Shown here: piece by piece, positions 1 through 8,751 of the stretch
How positions within the stretch are numbered: position 1 is the stretch's first letter
Layout: each line of letters opens with the position of its first letter
Made by a program: the position numbers and the translations under genes
Source: Pararhodobacter sp.
Lineage (GTDB): Bacteria; Pseudomonadota; Alphaproteobacteria; Rhodobacterales; Rhodobacteraceae
Assembly (NCBI GenBank): GCA_020832665.1
Contig: JAFIEG010000023.1
Span: 1 to 55,315, forward strand
DNA: 55,315 nucleotides
Direction of reading: 5' to 3'
The notes under the pieces: generated by a model
What the model saw: only the letters and a program-made list of their open reading frames with translations
Databases searched by the model: none
Told to the model about the DNA's origin: nothing

Positions 1-115
<115 letters not shown>

Positions 116-194
116 GATGCGCGAATCGCCCATCCTACGGGGCGCTGGCCCGGGGGGCGGGGGATGGCGCAATCGCGCATTCTTCAGGGCTTTG

Positions 195-213
195 CCCGTG
201 CTGTCGGCACGGG
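195..213. terminator. GC hairpin downstream of flgI
   Basis: A perfect 7-bp stem CCCGTGC/GCACGGG with loop TGTCG, with no T tract. It lies about 360 bases beyond the flgI stop and directly abuts the first copy of the 36-nt repeat. It may be part of that repeat unit rather than a simple terminator. Confidence 0.35.
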
Positions 214-246
214 CTGACTTGCAGGTCAGGGTATCGGAGCCGATCA
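211..246 (+). repeat. 36-nt intergenic repeat, copy A
   Basis: Begins GGGCTGACTTGCAGG and ends TATCGGAGCCGATCA. It matches copy B at 7050 in 28 of 36 positions without gaps. The 3' part is a near-palindrome ATCGG-AG-CCGAT. It starts inside the 3' arm of the hairpin at 195-213. Confidence 0.7.
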
Positions 247-365
247 AAAGGTTCGGAACCCATTCGCTTGCCGGGTAGCCTGATCGAAACGCGCGGGCAT
301 CGACAGCCTGGCCGGGTGCGAAGGCGCGCGCTGCGCCGATGGCACGTCATTGGCGTGACCGGGGC

Positions 366-401
366 GATTGGGTACACCGGCCAGGGCATTGGGACCGATC
401 A
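366..401 (+). repeat. 36-nt intergenic repeat, diverged copy E
   Basis: Matches copy B (7050-7085) at 24 of 36 positions. The best conserved blocks are GCCAGGG and GGGACCGATCA. Similarity continues past the 3' end: GGCG followed by TTTCGCATCAG here, against GGCG followed by ACTCGTATCAG at copy B. Confidence 0.45.
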
Positions 402-574
402 GGCGGATTTCGCATCAGCGCGGACGCTTCGCCGCAGCTGGCTGATTGGCGACAATCACGTTCAGGCTCCGGTGCGGGTAAAACCGCAAGGCGCGCCGCC
501 TGATTGATCGCGCGCCTGAACGCGAGCCTGGGGCAATGCGCGCGGCTGGCCTGGTGCCGGAACTGGTTGGCAGT

Positions 575-1804
575 TCAGCGCACCAGCAGTTCGGCATGCA
601 GCGCCCCGGCGGCGTTGATCGTGTTCAGGATGTCGATCATGTCGCGCGGGCCGACCCCCAGCGCGTTGAGCCCCGCCACCAGTTCGGCCAGCGAGGTGCC
701 GCCATCGACCTCGGCAAGGCCAGTGCCGGGCCGGGGTTCAATCTCGGCGCGGCTGCGCGGCACCACGACCGTCTCGCCGCGCGCGAAGGGGTTGGGCTGC
801 ACCGCGATGGGGGTTTCCTCGACACGCAATGTCAGCCCGCCCTGGGCAACGGCGACGCGGCTGATGCGCACTTCCTCGCCCATCACGATCGTGCCCGAGC
901 GCTGATCGACGACCACGCGCGCGCGCCGGCCGGGCGAGACGACGAGATTCTCGATCTCGCCCAGCGCATGGGCGGCCGAGGCCCGGCGCGTGGCCTCGAC
1001 ATCCAGCACCACCGTGCCCGGGTCCTGCATCACCGCGACGGCGCGCCCGAAATGGTTGTTGACCGTCTGCTCGATGCGCATGGCGGTGGTGAAATCGGCG
1101 TCGCGCAATGCCAGCCTGATTTCGCGCAGCGAAGCCAGCGCGAATTCGACCTCGCGCTCGACGCGCGCGCCACCGGGTATGGAGCCCGAGGTGGGCACGC
1201 CCTGCACCGTCTGCGCCGCCTCGCCGCGTGCCGCGGCGCCGCCGGCAATGACCGCGCCCTGGCCGACGGCATAGATCTGCCCGTCGGCGCCGTTGAGCGG
1301 GGTCATCACCAATGTGCCGCCCAGCAGGCTGGAGGCATCGCCGATGGCCGCGACCGAGACATCGATCCGCGAGCCGGTACGCGCGAAGGGCGGCAGGGTG
1401 GCGGTGACCAGCACGGCCGCAACATTGCGCGCGCGAAACTGCTCGCCGGTGACATTGACCCCCAGCCGCTCGAGGATGCTTGACATGATGTCTTCGGTGA
1501 AGGGGGCGTTGCGCATGCCGTCGCCGGTTCCGTCGAGACCGACAACCAGGCCGTAGCCGATCAGCTCGTTGCCGCGCACGCCGTCGAATTCGACCAGATC
1601 CTTGATGCGGACATTGGCCGCAGCCGGGGCCCAGAGAAGCGACAGCATGAGCGCGAGCATCGCCACCATCGCGGCGGTAGCGGTGGCGCTGCGCCCGGCA
1701 AAGGCATTGGTGCCGCTTCGAAGCCCGGGCCGGGGCCGGCCATGGCCGTTGCAGCGAGCACGGTCAGCCCGGGTTGCGGGGCAGGGGCGGGACCTGTGCA
1801 TCAT
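575..1804 (-). CDS. flgI: Flagellar P-ring protein FlgI
   Basis: FlgI forms the periplasmic P ring around the flagellar rod. Recognition is by the mature start NVRIKDLVEFDGVRGNELIG, the GLVVGLDGTGD block and a C-terminal DIL-type segment (DMIDILNTINAAGALHAELL), all characteristic of FlgI. At 409 aa it is longer than the usual roughly 370 because about 45 arginine-rich residues precede the signal peptide (MVAMLALMLSLLWAP..AAA, residues 46-63). The start at 1804 is kept because a GGAG lies 8 nt upstream and its ATG overlaps the flgL stop (ATGA). An internal ATG at 1669 would put the signal peptide at the N terminus and is a real alternative. It is the last gene of the motB-flgE-flgK-flgL-flgI run. 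Confidence 0.93.
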   Translation of the reverse strand: MMHRSRPCPATRADRARCNGHGRPRPGLRSGTNAFAGRSATATAAMVAMLALMLSLLWAPAAANVRIKDLVEFDGVRGNELIGYGLVVGLDGTGDGMRNAPFTEDIMSSILERLGVNVTGEQFRARNVAAVLVTATLPPFARTGSRIDVSVAAIGDASSLLGGTLVMTPLNGADGQIYAVGQGAVIAGGAAARGEAAQTVQGVPTSGSIPGGARVEREVEFALASLREIRLALRDADFTTAMRIEQTVNNHFGRAVAVMQDPGTVVLDVEATRRASAAHALGEIENLVVSPGRRARVVVDQRSGTIVMGEEVRISRVAVAQGGLTLRVEETPIAVQPNPFARGETVVVPRSRAEIEPRPGTGLAEVDGGTSLAELVAGLNALGVGPRDMIDILNTINAAGALHAELLVR

Positions 1805-2802
1805 CTGAGGAACTCCGTGAGCGACAGCCGCGACAGCCGCGCGGTGACCATGTAGAGGCTCTCAAGCTGGCCGCGCGCCTGTTCGAGCCGGGTGGCGGCG
1901 GCGTAGGAGTCGGCCCCGATCATGGTTTCGCGGGCCAGGACCAGCGCGTCATGTTCGCCCTGCAACCGTGTCTTCTGTTGCGCGAGATCGGCCTGGGCGA
2001 AGCCAATCTTGCCGCCGAGCGCGGCCATTGCCGCGGTGGCTTCATTGAGCGCGGTGGCGGCGTCGAGCGCCAGGGCGCGGCGTTCGTCGGCATCGGTGGG
2101 CGCCGCCTGCGTGCCCAGGATGCTTGCCATCGACAGCGCCATCAGCGACCGGCGAATGGCCGGGTCGGCGGCTGTCGGCAGCGATGGCTGCGGTTGGCCC
2201 GATGGCGCCAACCCGTTGGCTGCGGGCGGGCCGCCGGCATAGATATCGGAGAGGAAGCCGCCGGCATCATCCATGAAGAAGGTCTCGAGCGCCGCCTTGA
2301 TCTCGGCGGCATCCTGCAGGCCGGCGACGGCCGCTTCGGCCGCTTCAAGGATGGCCTGGCCTGATGGAAGCGGCGGGCGGTCGGTTCTCGTGCCGGCAAA
2401 CAGCGCCTGGCCAGCGACGCTCTGATTCAGCGCCGCGGTCAGCCCCTCCAGTGCGGGGCGGGCGCCGCGATCGGCAATCGCCTCCTCGCCCGGCGTATTC
2501 ACCGGCAGACGCAACTGCGCGGCGATCTCGTCGCCCTGATCGAGAAAGACCTGCAACCCGGCCTGCGCCGCATCGAGCCGTGCCTGCCGCTGCCCGAGAC
2601 TACGCTCGATGCTATCGATCCGGCCCAGCCGGTGCTCGACGGCGGCGAGGGGGGCGAGGTTGCCCTTGAGCTGGCGCTGCGGCGAGGCGACGCGCCCGGT
2701 CGTCACCTCATGGGAAAGCCGCTGAAGCTCGTTGCGCAGGCGCACGCCGCGACTGTGCATCTCGTGCGGCAGGGCGAGCGAGCCCAGGGATTGCCAGGTC
2801 AT
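1801..2802 (-). CDS. flgL: Flagellar hook-associated protein 3 FlgL
   Basis: Hook-filament junction protein of 333 aa, flagellin-like in architecture: an N-terminal helical region (residues 1-80, with the RLSHEVTTGR element matching flagellin/FlgL N termini), a variable centre, and a C-terminal helical region ending LSRLSLTEFLR. It follows flgK after only 2 nt and overlaps flgI by 4 nt, so translation of the three genes is probably coupled. A GGAG lies 8 nt upstream of its ATG. Identity rests mainly on position after flgK and flagellin-type ends, because FlgL is poorly conserved in this group. Confidence 0.85.
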   Translation of the reverse strand: MTWQSLGSLALPHEMHSRGVRLRNELQRLSHEVTTGRVASPQRQLKGNLAPLAAVEHRLGRIDSIERSLGQRQARLDAAQAGLQVFLDQGDEIAAQLRLPVNTPGEEAIADRGARPALEGLTAALNQSVAGQALFAGTRTDRPPLPSGQAILEAAEAAVAGLQDAAEIKAALETFFMDDAGGFLSDIYAGGPPAANGLAPSGQPQPSLPTAADPAIRRSLMALSMASILGTQAAPTDADERRALALDAATALNEATAAMAALGGKIGFAQADLAQQKTRLQGEHDALVLARETMIGADSYAAATRLEQARGQLESLYMVTARLSRLSLTEFLR

Positions 2803-2804
2803 GA

Positions 2805-4250
2805 TCAGATCTCCAGAAGGCGGCGCAGCAGGTCATCGGCGACCTGCATCACGCGGGCATTGGCGGCATAGGCCTTTTCCAGGGTCATCAGGCGCTGCAA
2901 TTCGCCATCGGTATCGACCCCGCCTGCGAGCATCCGCTCGAACAGCGTGTCATGCCGGCTCTGGGCGAAACCACCGCGCATCTCGGCGGCGTGGCGGCTT
3001 TGCCCGAAAGTTCCGACCAGCTGGCCGGCATGGCCCGCCAGGCTGCGCGCGGCGCCGCCGCCAGTGGCCGCGAGCGGTGCCTCGATCGCGTCGAGCAGGC
3101 GCATGAGCTGCGCGGGATCGCCCACCTCCAGGCCGGGAGCAGTGGCGCCAAGCCCGTCGCGCAGGCGCCAGTATTCGCCCCCGCCGGCCGGGGTCAGGGC
3201 ATCGTTCAGCGCCACCCGGCCGGCCAGCCCGGGCGCGGGTGGGGTGTCGGGGACGCCGCCAGCATCGGTAAACAGCCCCGGCGCGCCGTCCGGCAGCGAG
3301 GGGTCGGTTGCCGGGTCAGCGAAACGGGCGATCAATTCGGCGGCGAATTGATCGAGCTGGCTCTGCGCCGCGGGGGCATGGCTGTCACGGATGGCAAAAT
3401 GCGCGCCCAGCCGGCCGCCGCCAATCGGCGCCCCGGGACCGCTCGGCACTGGTTGGCCATCAAGGGTGAGGCCCGAGAGCTGGCCATCGGCCAGGCTCAT
3501 GGCGGCGGTGATCGGTGCGCTGGGCTGAAAGCCGATCTGCATCGGCTGCGTGCCGTCGAGCAGCATCTGGCCGCCGGCGGTATAGAGCGCGAGCCGACCA
3601 TCGGGGCGCAGCTGCTCGCGCAGCGGCACGATGTCGGACAGCTCGGTGACCAGCATCTCGCGCTTCTCGACAAGATCGAGCGCCGGGTCGCCGCCAGCCT
3701 GGCGGCGCAGTATGTCGGTGTTGAGCCGGGCAACCTCGCCAAGGCCGCGATTGAGGGTTTCGACATCACCAGCGATGGCGGCATCGGCCGCCTGGCGTTG
3801 CGAGCGGATATCCTCCGAGGCGTCGTTCAGCGCGCCGGCAAGTGAACCGGCTGCCCGCGCCGCGCTGGCGAGCAGGTAATCGAGATCGGGGCGGTCGGCG
3901 GCATCGGCCAGCGCGTTTTCAAGAGCGGTGATGCGCCCGGCAAGCGAATTGCCATCGCCCGCCTCGCCGAGCGCCTCGGCGAGGCGCTCCCAGAAAGCGG
4001 TCTCGGCCCCGGCGGCGGCCGTTTCGGCGCCTGACTGGCGCAGCATGCCGGCCAGCGCCGGATCGTCCTGGCGGTGGATGCCGGTGATGCGCACGCCGCC
4101 CTGGCTGCCGGCGGCGCTGGCCAGCGCCAGCCGACGCGGTGCGTAACCCTCGACCATGGCATTGGCGATGTTCGAGGAGGCAAGCTGCACGCCGCGCGCC
4201 GAGGCCTGCAGCCCGCTCATGGCATTGGCGATCGAGAGATTCAGACTCAT
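2805..4250 (-). CDS. flgK: Flagellar hook-associated protein 1 FlgK
   Basis: Hook-filament junction protein of 481 aa. The N terminus has the axial-protein motif (ASSNIANAMVEGYAPRR, residues about 25-41; the family pattern is S.NIAN..T.GY). The C terminus has the matching rod/hook domain (EKAYAANARVMQVADDLL). The middle is long and variable, as expected for FlgK. It lies 32 nt downstream of flgE and 2 nt upstream of flgL, the standard flgE-flgK-flgL order in Rhodobacterales. Confidence 0.93.
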   Translation of the reverse strand: MSLNLSIANAMSGLQASARGVQLASSNIANAMVEGYAPRRLALASAAGSQGGVRITGIHRQDDPALAGMLRQSGAETAAAGAETAFWERLAEALGEAGDGNSLAGRITALENALADAADRPDLDYLLASAARAAGSLAGALNDASEDIRSQRQAADAAIAGDVETLNRGLGEVARLNTDILRRQAGGDPALDLVEKREMLVTELSDIVPLREQLRPDGRLALYTAGGQMLLDGTQPMQIGFQPSAPITAAMSLADGQLSGLTLDGQPVPSGPGAPIGGGRLGAHFAIRDSHAPAAQSQLDQFAAELIARFADPATDPSLPDGAPGLFTDAGGVPDTPPAPGLAGRVALNDALTPAGGGEYWRLRDGLGATAPGLEVGDPAQLMRLLDAIEAPLAATGGGAARSLAGHAGQLVGTFGQSRHAAEMRGGFAQSRHDTLFERMLAGGVDTDGELQRLMTLEKAYAANARVMQVADDLLRRLLEI

Positions 4251-4282
4251 CGCTTCATCCGATCAAAAGGGAGGTGGAAGGA

Positions 4283-5590
4283 TCAGCGCTTCAGATTGGC
4301 GGTTTCCTGAAGCATCTCGTCCACGGTCTGGATTACCTTGGCGTTCGAGCTGTAGGCGCGCTGTGTCTGAATCATGTTGGTCAGTTCTTCGGCGACATCG
4401 GCGGTCGAGCCCTCGAGCGCGTAGCCGGCAACCTCGCCGGTCGGCCCGTCGCCGGCATTCCACAGGAACAGCGCGCCGCTTTCGCCGGTGACGCGGTAGC
4501 TTTGCCCCTCAAGCGCTTCCAGCCCGTTTGGGTTGGGAACATCGACCACCGGGATCTGGGCGATGGGGCGAATGAGCCCGGAATCATAGATTGCCTGGAC
4601 GAAGCCCCTTTCATCGACCTCGACCCCAAGCAGCGTCTGCACCGGCGAGCCGTCGCGATCCATGGCGATGGTTTCGAAGCTCGACGCCATCTGGGTAATG
4701 CCATCGGAGCTGCCGGGGCGCCCGATATCGACATCGATTTCCTGGCCGTCAACGGAGATCGACATGGTGCCGGTTTCCGGGTCATAGGCACCGCCAGGGG
4801 CGCCGTCGGCCTGGGTTACCGAGATGATCTTCCCGGCATCAGGCGGGGTGTCGGAGAAGGTGATCGTGTATTCGCCGACCACCGCATCGCCATTGCGCGG
4901 ATCGGTGATTCGCATCGTCCAGGTGTTTGACTGGCCGGTGTCGGGCACATCCGGCTCGAAGCTTAGGCTGAGCCGCTCGGTGGCGCCGAGGGCGGTATAG
5001 TATTCCATCGACATGACACGCGGGCTGCCGTCGCCGCCCTCCCTTGTGTCATTGGCCGGCAGGTTGACCCGCAGGCCCACCCGGGTTGTCGGGTCCGAAC
5101 TGAAGCGGTCTCCGGTGATCTGGACCGGGCGCAGCCCGCCCGCGGAATCGCGCGGCGGCGTGCCGATACTGCCATCAGGCCCCACCGGCCAGCCCAGCAA
5201 CACCATGCCCGATTGCGTGCGCAGTATGCCCTGGGCATCAGGGCGGAACGAGCCCGTGGTCATCAGCTGCAAGGGCATGTTGCCCCCTGCAGTAAGCGCC
5301 GACTGTGGCGTGACCGGCAGAAAGCCGCGCCCGTTTACCGCCAGATCGGTGGGGTTGTTGGTGGCGGCGAGCGCGCCGCGCTGGTCGATCATGCGCATGG
5401 TCGATGCGCGCACGCCACCGGCCATGTAGCTGCCACCGCCGCCGAGCACCACGGAATGGAACGAACTGCGCATCCGCTTGTAGCCGGCGGTGCCGCTGTT
5501 GGCGATATTGTCCGAGATCGTGGACAGCCGCGTGGCATTCGCGTTGAGTCCGAGGATGCTGGCATTGAAAGACGAAAAGAGGCCTGACAT
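4283..5590 (-). CDS. flgE: Flagellar hook protein FlgE
   Basis: Structural subunit of the hook, 435 aa. The N-terminal axial motif is TISDNIANSGTAGYKRM (residues 23-39). The C-terminal flagellar domain carries TNMIQTQRAYSSNAKVIQT, typical of hook and rod proteins. The central part (residues about 90-380) is the FlgE D1/D2 region with many acidic and Gly-rich turns. Start ATG at 5590 has an AAGGAA upstream. It is preceded by an 87-nt gap after motB that contains a CtrA-like sequence, so it may have its own promoter. Confidence 0.94.
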   Translation of the reverse strand: MSGLFSSFNASILGLNANATRLSTISDNIANSGTAGYKRMRSSFHSVVLGGGGSYMAGGVRASTMRMIDQRGALAATNNPTDLAVNGRGFLPVTPQSALTAGGNMPLQLMTTGSFRPDAQGILRTQSGMVLLGWPVGPDGSIGTPPRDSAGGLRPVQITGDRFSSDPTTRVGLRVNLPANDTREGGDGSPRVMSMEYYTALGATERLSLSFEPDVPDTGQSNTWTMRITDPRNGDAVVGEYTITFSDTPPDAGKIISVTQADGAPGGAYDPETGTMSISVDGQEIDVDIGRPGSSDGITQMASSFETIAMDRDGSPVQTLLGVEVDERGFVQAIYDSGLIRPIAQIPVVDVPNPNGLEALEGQSYRVTGESGALFLWNAGDGPTGEVAGYALEGSTADVAEELTNMIQTQRAYSSNAKVIQTVDEMLQETANLKR

Positions 5591-5646
5591 GTGTGTTTCC
5601 TTCGTGCCGTCGCCATGAGGTTGACGTGCAATCTGCCCGAAGGGTC

Positions 5647-5661
5647 TTAATGTCGGGCTAA
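5647..5661 (-). promoter_or_regulatory. CtrA-like site upstream of flgE
   Basis: On the minus strand this reads TTAG-N7-TTAA, one mismatch from the CtrA consensus TTAA-N7-TTAA, about 57-71 nt upstream of the flgE start. CtrA control of motility genes is established in Rhodobacterales. A site with the same single mismatch precedes fliC (44067). The match is short and could occur by chance. Confidence 0.4.
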
Positions 5662-5677
5662 CGCTGTCGCGGCCTTT

Positions 5678-6508
5678 TCATCGCGATGCTGTCCGCCCCG
5701 TCGCCGGCTCTCGCGACTGGCGCAGCAAGATCACCTCGAGCCGGTTGTTGCGGCTTGCCATTGCGTTCTCGACGGCCGGGCGCCGGTCGGCATGGCCGGT
5801 AAGGCGCGCCAGCCGCGACGGATCGACACCGCCCTCTTCGAGCAGCCGGCGCATGCTGGCGGCGCGCGCCATCGACAGGCTCCAGTGCGGATCGTCGCGC
5901 TGGACCATGGTATAGCTGCGGGTGTGCCCTTCCACCGCCATGGCGTTGCCGACCATGCCCAGAACCTCGCCGAGAATGCCGGCGATGATCCGAAGCACCG
6001 GCTTCGGTTCGTTGGTATCGGGGTGAAACAGCGCGCTGTCGGGCAGGTCGAAGATCTCGATCACCAGCCCCTCATCGGTGACCCGCATCATCATGTGGCG
6101 CAGTGCGTCGTCCAGCGCCGGGTTCTCGCCGCCCAGCCCGCGCAGATGACGCGCGGCTTCTTCCATCTGCGCTGATTCGGCCGCGATGGCGTCTGCCTCT
6201 GCTTCCGGGTCTCCGCGCGGAGAGTCGGGGCCAAGATTTTCGCGCGTCTCGATGTCGGAGCCACCAAGCAGGCCGTCGCCGCCCGAGGACAGCCGGTGCA
6301 CCGGAATCGACGGATTGAAATAATCCGCCAGACCGCGCCTTTGCGATTCGCTCGTTGCGCCGAGCAGCCACATCATCAGAAAGAAGGCCATCATGGCGGT
6401 CACGAAGTCCGCATAGGCCACTTTCCAGGCGCCACCGTGATGGTGCTTGCCGCCTGCAACCTTCTTTCGCCTGATGATGATTGGCGCGGCATCGTTTCGC
6501 CGGCTCAT
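5678..6508 (-). CDS. motB: Flagellar motor stator protein MotB
   Basis: Stator subunit anchoring the motor to peptidoglycan, 276 aa. The cytoplasmic N terminus is basic and includes KKVAGGKHHHGGAWKVAYAD. It leads into one membrane helix (residues about 33-50) that begins with the proton-binding Asp of the MotB pattern W..AYADF. The C-terminal OmpA/MotB domain (residues about 140-265) has the peptidoglycan-binding elements EGHT and GHADRRPAVEN..ASRNNRLE. MotA is not next to it in this window. First gene of the minus-strand flagellar run. Confidence 0.93.
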   Translation of the reverse strand: MSRRNDAAPIIIRRKKVAGGKHHHGGAWKVAYADFVTAMMAFFLMMWLLGATSESQRRGLADYFNPSIPVHRLSSGGDGLLGGSDIETRENLGPDSPRGDPEAEADAIAAESAQMEEAARHLRGLGGENPALDDALRHMMMRVTDEGLVIEIFDLPDSALFHPDTNEPKPVLRIIAGILGEVLGMVGNAMAVEGHTRSYTMVQRDDPHWSLSMARAASMRRLLEEGGVDPSRLARLTGHADRRPAVENAMASRNNRLEVILLRQSREPATGRTASR

Positions 6509-6605
6509 CCCACCACCTTTATCTTCACCCGTCTCAAGGGATAGTTGGCAGGCGTGAAGGTGGCGTTAACACCGGCTGGTGGCCGGCGGGAAGAAGGAAA
6601 GAAAT

Positions 6606-6619
6606 TTGATCTATGTCAA
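6606..6619 (+). promoter_or_regulatory. FNR/FnrL-type box TTGATCTATGTCAA
   Basis: The sequence TTGAT-CTAT-GTCAA fits the FnrL/FNR consensus TTGAT-N4-(A/G)TCAA exactly. It lies 71-84 nt upstream of the DUF6455 gene at 6690 and is also upstream of divergent motB. FnrL is the oxygen-responsive activator of Rhodobacterales. The position suits activation of the plus-strand gene under low oxygen. Confidence 0.7.
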
Positions 6620-6689
6620 GGAAGGATATCGTTGCATGTGCAATGAGTAGGTCTTAGCGTCGTCTTGTGACGTAGAGAAGGAGAAAGAC

Positions 6690-6944
6690 ATGGGTCTGGC
6701 AAAGCGAATCGACCATCACGCAACGCTGTTTCACAACATGGCCGATACGGTTCATGCCGATCTCGGCGAAGCGTTGCTGAACGGCAAGATCGATGGTCAG
6801 GGGCTGCGCGCCGCGGTGTTTCAGTGCATGACCTGCGACAGCGCCGAGCAATGCCCCGACTGGCTTGAAGCGCATGCCGAGGGTGCTGACAGCGCCCCGG
6901 AGTATTGCCGCAACCGGCAGCTTTTGCGGCGCCTGACGAGCTGA
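6690..6944 (+). CDS. DUF6455 family small cysteine protein
   Basis: An 84-aa soluble protein with a conserved Cys pattern (CMTCDSAEQCPDW, residues 46-58, and a further Cys in PEYCRN) that I recognise as the DUF6455 family common in Rhodobacterales. Four cysteines could bind a metal or form disulfides; no function is established. The start has GGAG 7 nt upstream (AGAAGGAGAAAGAC-ATG). The FNR-type box upstream suggests expression at low oxygen. It stands alone, convergent with serA. Confidence 0.75.
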   Translation: MGLAKRIDHHATLFHNMADTVHADLGEALLNGKIDGQGLRAAVFQCMTCDSAEQCPDWLEAHAEGADSAPEYCRNRQLLRRLTS

Positions 6945-6996
6945 GCCCGGCCCGGCGGCGGCTTTGCGCCAGCAACGGGGCAGCCACGGCCGGAAA

Positions 6997-7019
6997 CCGG
7001 CCGCCAGGAAGGCGGCCGG
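6997..7019. terminator. Hairpin between DUF6455 gene and serA
   Basis: A perfect 9-bp stem CCGGCCGCC/GGCGGCCGG with loop AGGAA, between two convergent genes. No T tract on either side. It probably limits transcription from both directions. It lies 30 nt before copy B of the 36-nt repeat. Confidence 0.5.
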
Positions 7020-7049
7020 CCAAGCAGGTTCCAAATCGGGCGGGCGCAC

Positions 7050-7085
7050 GGGCAGGCATACAAGCCAGGGTACCGGAACCGATCA
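7050..7085 (+). repeat. 36-nt intergenic repeat, copy B
   Basis: Reads GGGCAGGCATACAAGCC, then AGGGTACCGG, then AACCGATCA. It ends only 12 nt from the serA stop codon. It is the best representative of the family, identical to copy C (40117) at 30 of 36 positions. Confidence 0.75.
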
Positions 7086-7097
7086 GGCGAACTCGTA

Positions 7098-8690
7098 TCA
7101 GACCTCGAAGCGCATTGGCCGCACCTGGCGGAACATGCCGGTATTGCGCAGCGTTTCCACCACCTTCGGGTCGATCTGCTGATCGAGATACAACAGCGCG
7201 ATGGCATCCTGCCCGGCGCCGGAGCGGCCCAGCGTGAAGTTGGCGATGTTGACGCCGTTCTTGCCCATCGTGTTGCCCAGAAGCCCGATGATGCCCGGCA
7301 CATCCTCATTGGTGGTATAAAGCATGTGCTCGCCAACCTCGGCATCGATGGTGATGCCCTTGATCTGGATGAAGCGCGGCTTGCCGTCGGAAAACACCGT
7401 TCCGGCAACCGAACGCTCGCGCTTGTCGGTGACGACGGTAAGCTTGATATAGCCGTCAAACACGCCCGACTTGCCCTGTGTGGTGGTGGAAAGCTGGATT
7501 CCACGCTCGCGCGCCACGATCGGGGCCGAGACCATGTTCACATCGGGATTGGCTGATTTCATCACCCCCGCGATCACCGCGCAATCGAGCGCCTTTAGGT
7601 TCATCTCGGCGGCAAGCCCGTCATAGAGCACGTTAATGGCGCGGATCGGTTCATCGGTAAGCTGGCCGGCGAAATCGCCCAGATGGCCGGCAAGCTTGAT
7701 CCAGGGGCCCATGACCGCGGCTTCCTCGGCGGTGACCGAGGGCATGTTCAGCGCGTTCGCAACGGCGCCGGTAAGCAGGTAATCCGACATCTGCTCGGCC
7801 ACCTGCAGGGCCACGTTTTCCTGTGCCTCGGCGGTCGAGGCGCCCAGATGCGGCGTGCAGACGACATTGGGCAGGCCAAAGAGCACATTCTCGTTGGCCG
7901 GCTCGACGGCAAAGACATCGAGCCCGGCGCCGGCGACATGGCCGGATTTCAGCGCCTCGGCCAGTGCCTCTTCATCGACCAGCCCGCCGCGCGCACAGTT
8001 GATGATGCGAACGCCCTTCTTCGTCTTCGCCAGGTTCTCGCGGCTCAATATGTTGCGGGTCTTGTCGGTGAGCGGCACATGCAGGGTGATGAAATCGGCG
8101 CGCTTGAGCAACTCGTCCAGTTCGACCTTCTGCACGCCCATCGCCTTGGCGCGTTCCTCGCTCAGGAACGGGTCATAGGCGATGACCTTCATATGCAGCC
8201 CCAGGGCGCGGTCGCAGACGATGCCGCCGATATTGCCGGCACCGATCACGCCCAGGGTCTTGTTGAACAGCTCGGTGCCCATGAAGCGGTTCTTTTCCCA
8301 TTTTCCGGCATGGGTCGAGGCGCTGGCCTCGGGCAATTGCCTTGCGACAGCGAACATCATGGCGATGGCGTGCTCGGCGGTGGTGACGGAATTGCCGAAG
8401 GGGGTGTTCATGACGATCACCCCGCGTTTGGACGCGGCGGGAATATCGACATTGTCCACGCCGATGCCGGCGCGGCCGATCACCTTCAACTTGTCGGCGC
8501 GTTGCAGAAGTTTCTCGGTGACCTTGGTGGCCGAGCGGATGGCAAGGCCGTCATACTGGCCGATGATCTCGGCCAGTTTTTCCTTGTCCTTGCCGATATC
8601 GGGCAGGAAATCCACCTCGATGCCGCGGTCGCGGAAAATCTGCACGGCGGTTTCGGACAGCTTGTCGGAAACGAGAACACGGGGGGCCAT
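7098..8690 (-). CDS. serA: D-3-phosphoglycerate dehydrogenase SerA
   Basis: First step of serine biosynthesis: oxidation of 3-phosphoglycerate to 3-phosphohydroxypyruvate with NAD+. 530 aa, the long form: substrate domain at both ends of the catalytic half, NAD-binding fold with GAGNIGG, catalytic Arg in NCARGG and catalytic His in CTPHLGAST, then an intervening ASB domain and a C-terminal ACT domain (VPGIIGLLGNTMGKNGVNIA) for regulation by serine. Start ATG at 8690 has GGAG upstream and gives MAPRVLVSDKLSE, the normal N terminus. Second gene after serC, 61 nt downstream. Confidence 0.97.
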   Translation of the reverse strand: MAPRVLVSDKLSETAVQIFRDRGIEVDFLPDIGKDKEKLAEIIGQYDGLAIRSATKVTEKLLQRADKLKVIGRAGIGVDNVDIPAASKRGVIVMNTPFGNSVTTAEHAIAMMFAVARQLPEASASTHAGKWEKNRFMGTELFNKTLGVIGAGNIGGIVCDRALGLHMKVIAYDPFLSEERAKAMGVQKVELDELLKRADFITLHVPLTDKTRNILSRENLAKTKKGVRIINCARGGLVDEEALAEALKSGHVAGAGLDVFAVEPANENVLFGLPNVVCTPHLGASTAEAQENVALQVAEQMSDYLLTGAVANALNMPSVTAEEAAVMGPWIKLAGHLGDFAGQLTDEPIRAINVLYDGLAAEMNLKALDCAVIAGVMKSANPDVNMVSAPIVARERGIQLSTTTQGKSGVFDGYIKLTVVTDKRERSVAGTVFSDGKPRFIQIKGITIDAEVGEHMLYTTNEDVPGIIGLLGNTMGKNGVNIANFTLGRSGAGQDAIALLYLDQQIDPKVVETLRNTGMFRQVRPMRFEV

Positions 8691-8728
8691 GGGGCGCTCC
8701 TTGATGGAAATGGGATTGGTCTGGGAAG

Positions 8729-8746
8729 GGCGGGGTTCACCCCGCC
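8729..8746. other. Hairpin in the serC-serA spacer
   Basis: A 7-bp perfect stem GGCGGGG/CCCCGCC around the loop TTCA fills part of the 61-nt gap between the serC stop and the serA start. No T run follows in the direction of transcription. It could act in mRNA processing or as a partial terminator lowering serA relative to serC; inference only. Confidence 0.4.
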
Positions 8747-8751
8747 GCCCC

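Larger units (their letters stand above)
116..574. other. Non-coding region downstream of flgI
   Basis: About 460 bases with no convincing gene. It holds one clear hairpin (195-213) and two copies of the 36-nt intergenic repeat (211-246 and 366-401). Short open frames here are what high GC content produces and resemble nothing I recognise. Confidence 0.6.
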
